Shown here: in pieces, positions 58,690 to 64,000 of the stretch
Numbering within the stretch: the first letter of the stretch is position 1
Layout: every line of letters starts with the position of its first letter
Source: Mimachlamys varia
Taxonomy: Eukaryota; Mollusca; Bivalvia; Pectinida; Pectinidae
Assembly: GCA_947623455.1 (NCBI GenBank)
Contig: OX392529.1
Coordinates: forward strand, 60,407,186-60,471,185
Length of the DNA: 64,000 nt
Direction of reading: 5' to 3'
Notes under the pieces: generated by a model
What the model saw: only the letters and a program-made list of their open reading frames with translations
Database searches by the model: none
What the model was told of the DNA's origin: nothing
Translations under genes and position numbers: made by a program

Positions 58690-58985
58690 ACATTTATATT
58701 TCATTTAACCATTGAATGTCTGTCAGATTCTGATAGACATTCAATGGTTATATTTACATTTCAGATATTTCATTATACATAACCATGCTGACTTTGCCAA
58801 TTTATGAAGGTTTTGTCCTTGTATGTTAACATACTGGAAGAGCTTTTTTGCAAATCACAATCACCTGAATGATTAACGTTAAGCTATAACGCATTTTATC
58901 TGAAGCGACGTGCAAAGCGTTGACGTAACCTAGATCAACACGGCGCCAAAATGATGTCATGTTATTGCCTGGTGGTCTGGGCTGC
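58690..58985 (-). mobile_element. dispersed repeat family R3, minus-strand copy
   Basis: The reverse complement carries 'ggcaataacatgacatcatt' plus 'ttggcg' and, further on, 'gaaatgtaaatataaccatt' plus 'gaatgtctatcag', in the same order as 9425-9820. It ends in a perfect hairpin, 'aaccattgaatgtct' / 'agacattcaatggtt' (58708-58749). Confidence 0.65.
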
Positions 58986-60919
58986 ATCTATACTACTCTG
59001 AATAAAGTCCAGATTAACATAGAGTTAAAGGGAAGCCATCATACAAAATTTAAATATAAAGTTTATATTCAAGGAACTTGTTTTCTGTATTTCATCATCC
59101 CTACCTGGTAATTATCTTGCCACAATTTTAGTATTGTGAAGAATGTCTGATAGCATTCTGATTGGCAATACAATGAGAAGACTTTTAAGGAATCTGGTAC
59201 AAAATGTATTTGTTTTTAGAGGCAAATTCAGTGGAGAAGATACATTTTCATTTCGTCTTTTACAGGACATCCCCTTCTTTAAAGTTTTATTATGGTTTTG
59301 GTTTATCACTTTGAAAAGATGGTAAGTACTTCATTTGAGTTGCGAGACTATTCTTGGTATTTAGATACTCACATGACCTGGCCAACGGGATTGAATCTTG
59401 TACAGATTAACATTAAAGTCAAAGTTTGCTCCAGATCAAGAAAGCAAATACACATTCTATTGTCCATCTATATTAGCATTAAATGACAAATGTATTATTC
59501 ATTTCATTGTGTATATTTTCCTCTTAAGATTTGGTAAAACTAGGTCATCAAAGAAAAAACCAACCAAATTTATTTATGTCAAAAAGCCCACCTAGTATGC
59601 TGAAGAAATACAAATCATGATGTCGTATTGAATAAGTTCAGAAGGAAGGTATATGTACCCTTAGTTTCCTATGGCTCTCATACAAGACTCCAGACATTGT
59701 GAAAATCTATTCATACCAGAAATTGTATAAAATGTATATCGTAAAGGCCAGACAATGATATGGTGCTGGTATGTTGTAGGTCTCTTACACATGACGTGGG
59801 GCCTGCTAGTGACCTGGGAACAAGGTAATTGTCATTCCAACAAAAACGTCCTTTACTCAAGCCAACAACAGGCCAAATATGGTCATTCAGGGTTTTTGAG
59901 AGGATAACCCCAGTGACATTATAATATTATAATTATCCAACAGCCTAGTTAACGCAAGAACTGTTTTCAGGGTTTTGTGGCCAAAACAAATGAAAATTGT
60001 ATTGGGTGTTGACAAAGCTGACAGAAGACAAGTTTTATGGTTCATTAACCAACTAAAACTATGAATATTCATATATCAACTACTCTTAAGTAAATATATA
60101 CATGATAAAATATCAAAAATAACATTTTTGTGTTTTGCGGAAATCAATGAACAAGTCTTTGATAAGAAAAAGAGTTAAAATCTTAGAGTTTGCTTTTAAA
60201 TTTCAATACAAAATTAATATACTTACATTTTCATAAGGATACATAAAGTAAAAACAACACTAACAGTGTAGACCCAATAATAAATAAGACAGTTTATATA
60301 TACAAATTACATTCACATATTTAAGTGTTTTATTACAGTCACCTTAGGAATTTAACAGAAAAATATAGAAAACGGAGTAGAAACAACCTTTAAACCAAAG
60401 CAAACGGGATGAAGGTGTTGATGACATGGCAGTAGGGAACCCTCAGAACACTTACAACGTATTCCTACACGTACATCAGTCTTACCAATATCTATCTGAA
60501 GAATCTAAAACAAATTCTAATCATATATGACTTCATTGAGCTACAGTGAATTTCATTAACAGGAACATGTATGACTCTCCCCCACTCCTTCCAAATATGA
60601 TTTACCTATTGAAAATTAAAACATTTCAACCCAGATAAGGTTATAACAAACACACTAAGATATTGTGGCAGTCTTGACTTTACAGCCTTTATTTTTGATG
60701 TTATTGATCAGAGTGATGTCACAATGCCTGTTGGTACAAGTTACAGTGTTATACATTGAAAGCTTATGTGATGGTGTCATCTTATTCAATATTGTACAGA
60801 TGTATTAATGTTTATTACTTAAAGCATAAGTGAAGTTACCATTTCCACAAACAGCTAGGAAACTAAAGAAAATTGAAACTAAGAAAAATAAAGTTCACAC
60901 CACCAGCTGTTTCTAGGAA
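58986..60919 (-). other. presumed upstream intron of the SH3BP5-like gene, nothing recognised
   Basis: No further SH3BP5 exon was recognised. Short open frames (for example 59143-59325 on the plus strand) have no splice or homology support. Confidence 0.4.
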
Positions 60920-61262
60920 CAGGGTAAAGATAAGGGAGGTAACCCATCACAATCTGTGACAACAATCCTATCAAAGGGAGGTAACCCATCAAAATATGTG
61001 ACAGCAAGCCTACCAAAGGGAGGTAACCCATCACAATCTGTGACAGCAAGCCTACCAAAGGGAGGTTACCCATCACAATCTGTGACAACAATCCTGCCAA
61101 AGGGAGGTAACCCATCACAATCTGTGACAGCAAGTCTAGCAAAGGGAGGTAACCAATCACAATCTGTGACAGCAAGCCTACCAAAGGGAGGTAACCCATC
61201 ACAATCTGTGACAACAATCCTACCAAAGGGAGGTAATCCATCAAATATTTGACAACAATCTT
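60920..61262. repeat. 42-bp tandem array, about 8 copies
   Basis: The unit is 'aaagggaggtaacccatcac' plus 'aatctgtgacaacaatccta' plus 'cc', with a 42-bp step. Because the unit is divisible by three, the plus strand reads as a GGNPSQSVTASLPK repeat and the minus strand as a hydrophobic repeat. Neither is judged coding. Confidence 0.92.
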
Positions 61263-61599
61263 ACCATATACCAGTATTATCTACACAGCGGTAATAACTT
61301 ATCAGAGTGACCAGTGAGACGAGTTTAGATCACTGAGGATGGAGTACATATACCAGGTAACTCTACTGATTCCTTTGAAATACATTCAAAATTTACTGTA
61401 AACCATTCCAAAGGATTGGGATATAATCAACGGATAATTACAATGTTAGCTATAATATCTTATTTATACACAATATCTTATATAAGATAACAGAGAAGCA
61501 TTCATACAGACACACTAGATATAATGTACTGAGGTTAGATTGCTATGAGCATGCCAATTATATCAAGAGCTTGTAACAAAATTATTTAAAAAGTAAACT
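61263..61599. other. presumed intron, nothing recognised
   Basis: Contains a small palindrome-like 'atatcttat' cluster (about 61457-61486). No gene was seen. Confidence 0.4.
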
Positions 61600-61815
61600 T
61601 TTTTCATTTTACAACAATTATGAAACAAGTTTTATAACTTATATAAATCACTCTTGTTTGCCCGGATGTTATCACGAAGGGGGATTTTGTTGTGGAAGAA
61701 AACCAACGAAGTTGGGCAGATGACCCCATAACTTTTCACGTTCCATTGGGGATTCAAACCCCAGTCGCCATGGTGAAAGGCAAGTATGCTATCCACAACA
61801 CCACCTGATCATCCC
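61600..61815 (-). mobile_element. tRNA-derived SINE, second full-length copy
   Basis: The reverse complement begins 'tgatcaggtggtgttgtgga' (A-box region), then 'ggggtttgaatcccc' (degenerate B-box), 'ggttttcttcca', 'catccgggcaaacaagagtg' and the same tail 'acttgtttcataattgttgt' as the SINE at 26514-26785. Heads and tails are collinear over the full length. It is more diverged than the first copy, and no clear target-site duplication was found. Confidence 0.8.
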
Positions 61816-61921
61816 AACACAGCTATTTCTATACCAATATATAATAGAAGATATGTAATTTTATATACATATTTGCATCATCAATATATAATCATTAAAA
61901 TGGTAATGTGAAATAGAATGA

Positions 61922-64000
61922 AAGGGATCAGCATTATAACTAGAGGTTCAGGCCGGGACCCTCTCAGGGTCTAATGTAAGGGATCAACATTATAACTAGA
62001 GGTTCAGCCCGGGACCCTCTCAGGATCTAATGTAAGGGATCAGCATTATAACTAGAGGTTCAGCCTGGGACCCTCTCAGGATCTAATGTAAGGGATCAGC
62101 ATTATAACTAGAGGTTCAGCCCGGGACCCTCTAAGGGTCTAATGTAAGGGATCAGCATTATAACTAGAGGTTCAGCCCGGGACCCTCTCAGGATCTAATG
62201 TAAGGGAACAGCATTATAACTAGAGGTTCAGCCCGGGACCCTCTCAGGGTCTAATGTAAGGGATCAGCATTATAACTAGAGGTTCAGCCTGGGACCCTCT
62301 CAGGATCTAGTGTAAGGGATCAGCATTATAACTAGAGGTTCAGCCCGGGACCCTCTCAGGATATAATGTAAAGGTCAGCATTATAACTAGAAGTTCAGCC
62401 CGGGACCCTCTCAGAATATAATGAAAGGGATCAGCATTATAACTAGAGGTTCAGCCCGGGACCGACTCAGGATCTAATGAAAGGGATCAGCATTATAACT
62501 AGAGGTTCAGCCCGGGACCCTCTCAGGATCTAATGAAAGGGATCAGCATTATAACTAGAGGTTCAGCACGGGACCCTCTCAGGATCTAATGTAAGGGACC
62601 AGCATTATAACTGGAGGTTCAGGCCGGAACCCTCTCAGGATCTAATGTAAGGGATCAGCATTATAACTAGAGGTTCAGCCCGTGACCCTCTCAGGATCTA
62701 GTGTAAGGGATCAGCATTATAACTGGAGGTTCAGGCCGGGACCCTCTCAGGATATAATGTAAGGGATCAGCATTATAACTAGAGGTTCAGCCCGGGACCC
62801 TCTCAGGATATAATGTAAGGGATCAGCATTATAACTAGAGGTTCAGCCCGGGACCCTCTAAGGATCTAATGTAAAGGATCAGCATTATAACTAGAGGTTC
62901 AGGCCGGGACCCTCCAGGTTATAATGTAAGGGATCAACATTATAACTGGAGGTTCAGGCCGGAACCCTCTCAGGATCTAATGTAAGGGATCAGCATTATA
63001 ACTAGAGGTTCAGCCTGGGACCCTCTCAGGATCTAGTGAAAGGGATCAGCATTATAACTGGAGGTTCAGGCCGGAACCCTCTCAGGATCTAATGTAAGGG
63101 ATCAGCATTATAACTAGAGGTTCAGCCTGGGACCCTCTCAGGATCTAATGTAAGGGATCAGCATTATAACTAGAGGTTCAGCCCGGGACCCTCTCAGGAT
63201 CTAATGTAAGGGATCAGCATTATAACTAGAGGTTCAGCCCGGGACCCTCTCAGAATATAATGTAAGGGATCAGCATTATAACTAGAGGTTCAGGCCGGGA
63301 CCCTCTCAGGATCTAGTGAAAGGGATCAGCATTATAACTAGAGGTTCAGCCCGGGATCCTCTCAGGATCTAATGTAAGGGATCAGCATTATAACTAGAGG
63401 TTCAGCCCGGGATCCTCTCAGGATCTAGTGTAAGGGATCAGCATTATAACTAGAGGTTCAGGCCGGGACTCTCTCAGGATATAATGTAAGGGATCAGCAT
63501 TATATCTAGAGGTTCAGCCCGGGACCCTCTCAGGATCTAGTGAAAGGGATCAGCATTATAACTAGAGGTTCAGGCCGGGACCCTTTCAGGATCTAGTGAA
63601 AGGGATCAGCATTATAACTAGAGGTTCAGCCTGGGACCCTCTCAGGATCTAATGTAAGGGATCAGCATTATAACTAGAGGTTCAGCCCGGGACCCTCTCA
63701 GGATATAATGTAAGGGATCAGCATTATAACTAGAGGTTCAGGCCGGAACCCTCTCAGGATCTAATGTAAGGGATCAGCATTATAACTAGAGGTTCAGCCT
63801 GGGACCCTCTCAGGATATAATGTAAGGGATCAGCATTATAACTAGAGGTTCAGGCCGGGACCCTCTCAGGATCTAATGTAAGGGAACAGCATTATAACTA
63901 GAGGTTCAGCCTGGGACCCTCTCAGGATATAATGTAAGGGATCAGCATTATAACTAGAGGTTCAGCCTGGGACCCTCTCAGGATTTAGTGAAAGGGATCA
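61922..64000. repeat. 56-bp tandem array, about 37 copies, running off the right edge
   Basis: The unit is 'agggatcagcattataacta', 'gaggttcagcccgggaccct', 'ctcaggatctaatgta', with a 56-bp step (61923, 61979 and so on). Variable positions (cc/ct/gg before 'gggacc', 'tcta'/'tata', 'atgt'/'gtga') recur in mixed combinations. The array is incomplete at the window end. It lies on the upstream side of the visible SH3BP5-like exons, so it is probably intronic to that gene. Confidence 0.97.

Noticed and set aside
60879..61252. Repeat proteins on both strands (GGNPSQSVTASLPK type and a hydrophobic one)
   Set aside because: Direct result of a 42-bp satellite whose period is divisible by three. No splice or start context.

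Overview
The window looks like nuclear DNA of a bivalve mollusc, possibly a scallop-like species; the species level is a guess. It is AT-rich, has spliced genes with long introns, and is crowded with short-period tandem arrays, small palindromic elements and tRNA-derived SINEs of a kind known from molluscs. No prokaryotic or viral gene organisation, rRNA, functional tRNA or CRISPR array was seen.

Two protein-coding genes can be supported, and they point toward each other. (1) On the + strand, the 3' part of a gene for an arginine/serine-rich (RS) protein has coding exons at 8119-8288, 24310-24477, 32126-32179 and 32925-34892. All three visible exon-exon joins are phase 0 and stay open for about 785 codons. 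The product is not recognised beyond its RS domain. Its 16-kb intron holds a 5.6-kb satellite of 49-bp units. The first visible exon follows a tandem array that repeats its own 3' splice site 13 times. (2) On the - strand, the last two visible coding exons of an SH3BP5 (Sab, a Rab11 exchange factor) homologue lie at 58551-58593 and 56309-57631. The rest of that gene lies beyond the right edge.

Everything else is repeats. From left to right: 63-bp array (1-225); 35-bp array (3.0-3.3 kb); splice-acceptor array (7.6-8.1 kb); a cluster of palindromic and dispersed elements (8.5-13 kb); CA-rich and 30-bp arrays (13.5-14.4 kb); 49-bp satellite (16.3-21.9 kb); a LINE remnant (22.8 kb); a SINE with target-site duplication (26.5 kb); inverted and palindromic elements (27.5-30.5 kb); a 1-kb element with terminal inverted repeats (35.3-36.3 kb); 20-bp satellite (36.6-38.0 kb); two large modular elements with 145-bp and 157-bp core repeats (44.8-47.0 and 50.0-51.1 kb); 55-bp array (51.3-52.2 kb); 42-bp array (60.9-61.3 kb); a second SINE (61.6-61.8 kb); and a 56-bp array that runs off the right edge.

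The most interesting system is a set of three modular elements (35310-36304, 44848-46982, 50043-51122). Their core repeats look unrelated and their terminal sequences differ, but the architecture is shared: tandem core monomers, a GGAC(G)-rich tract, and an end hairpin whose arm is also complementary to the opposite terminus. The pairing is kept although the sequence is not, which suggests that the pairing itself matters. The second is the array of duplicated 3' splice sites in front of the RS-gene exon.
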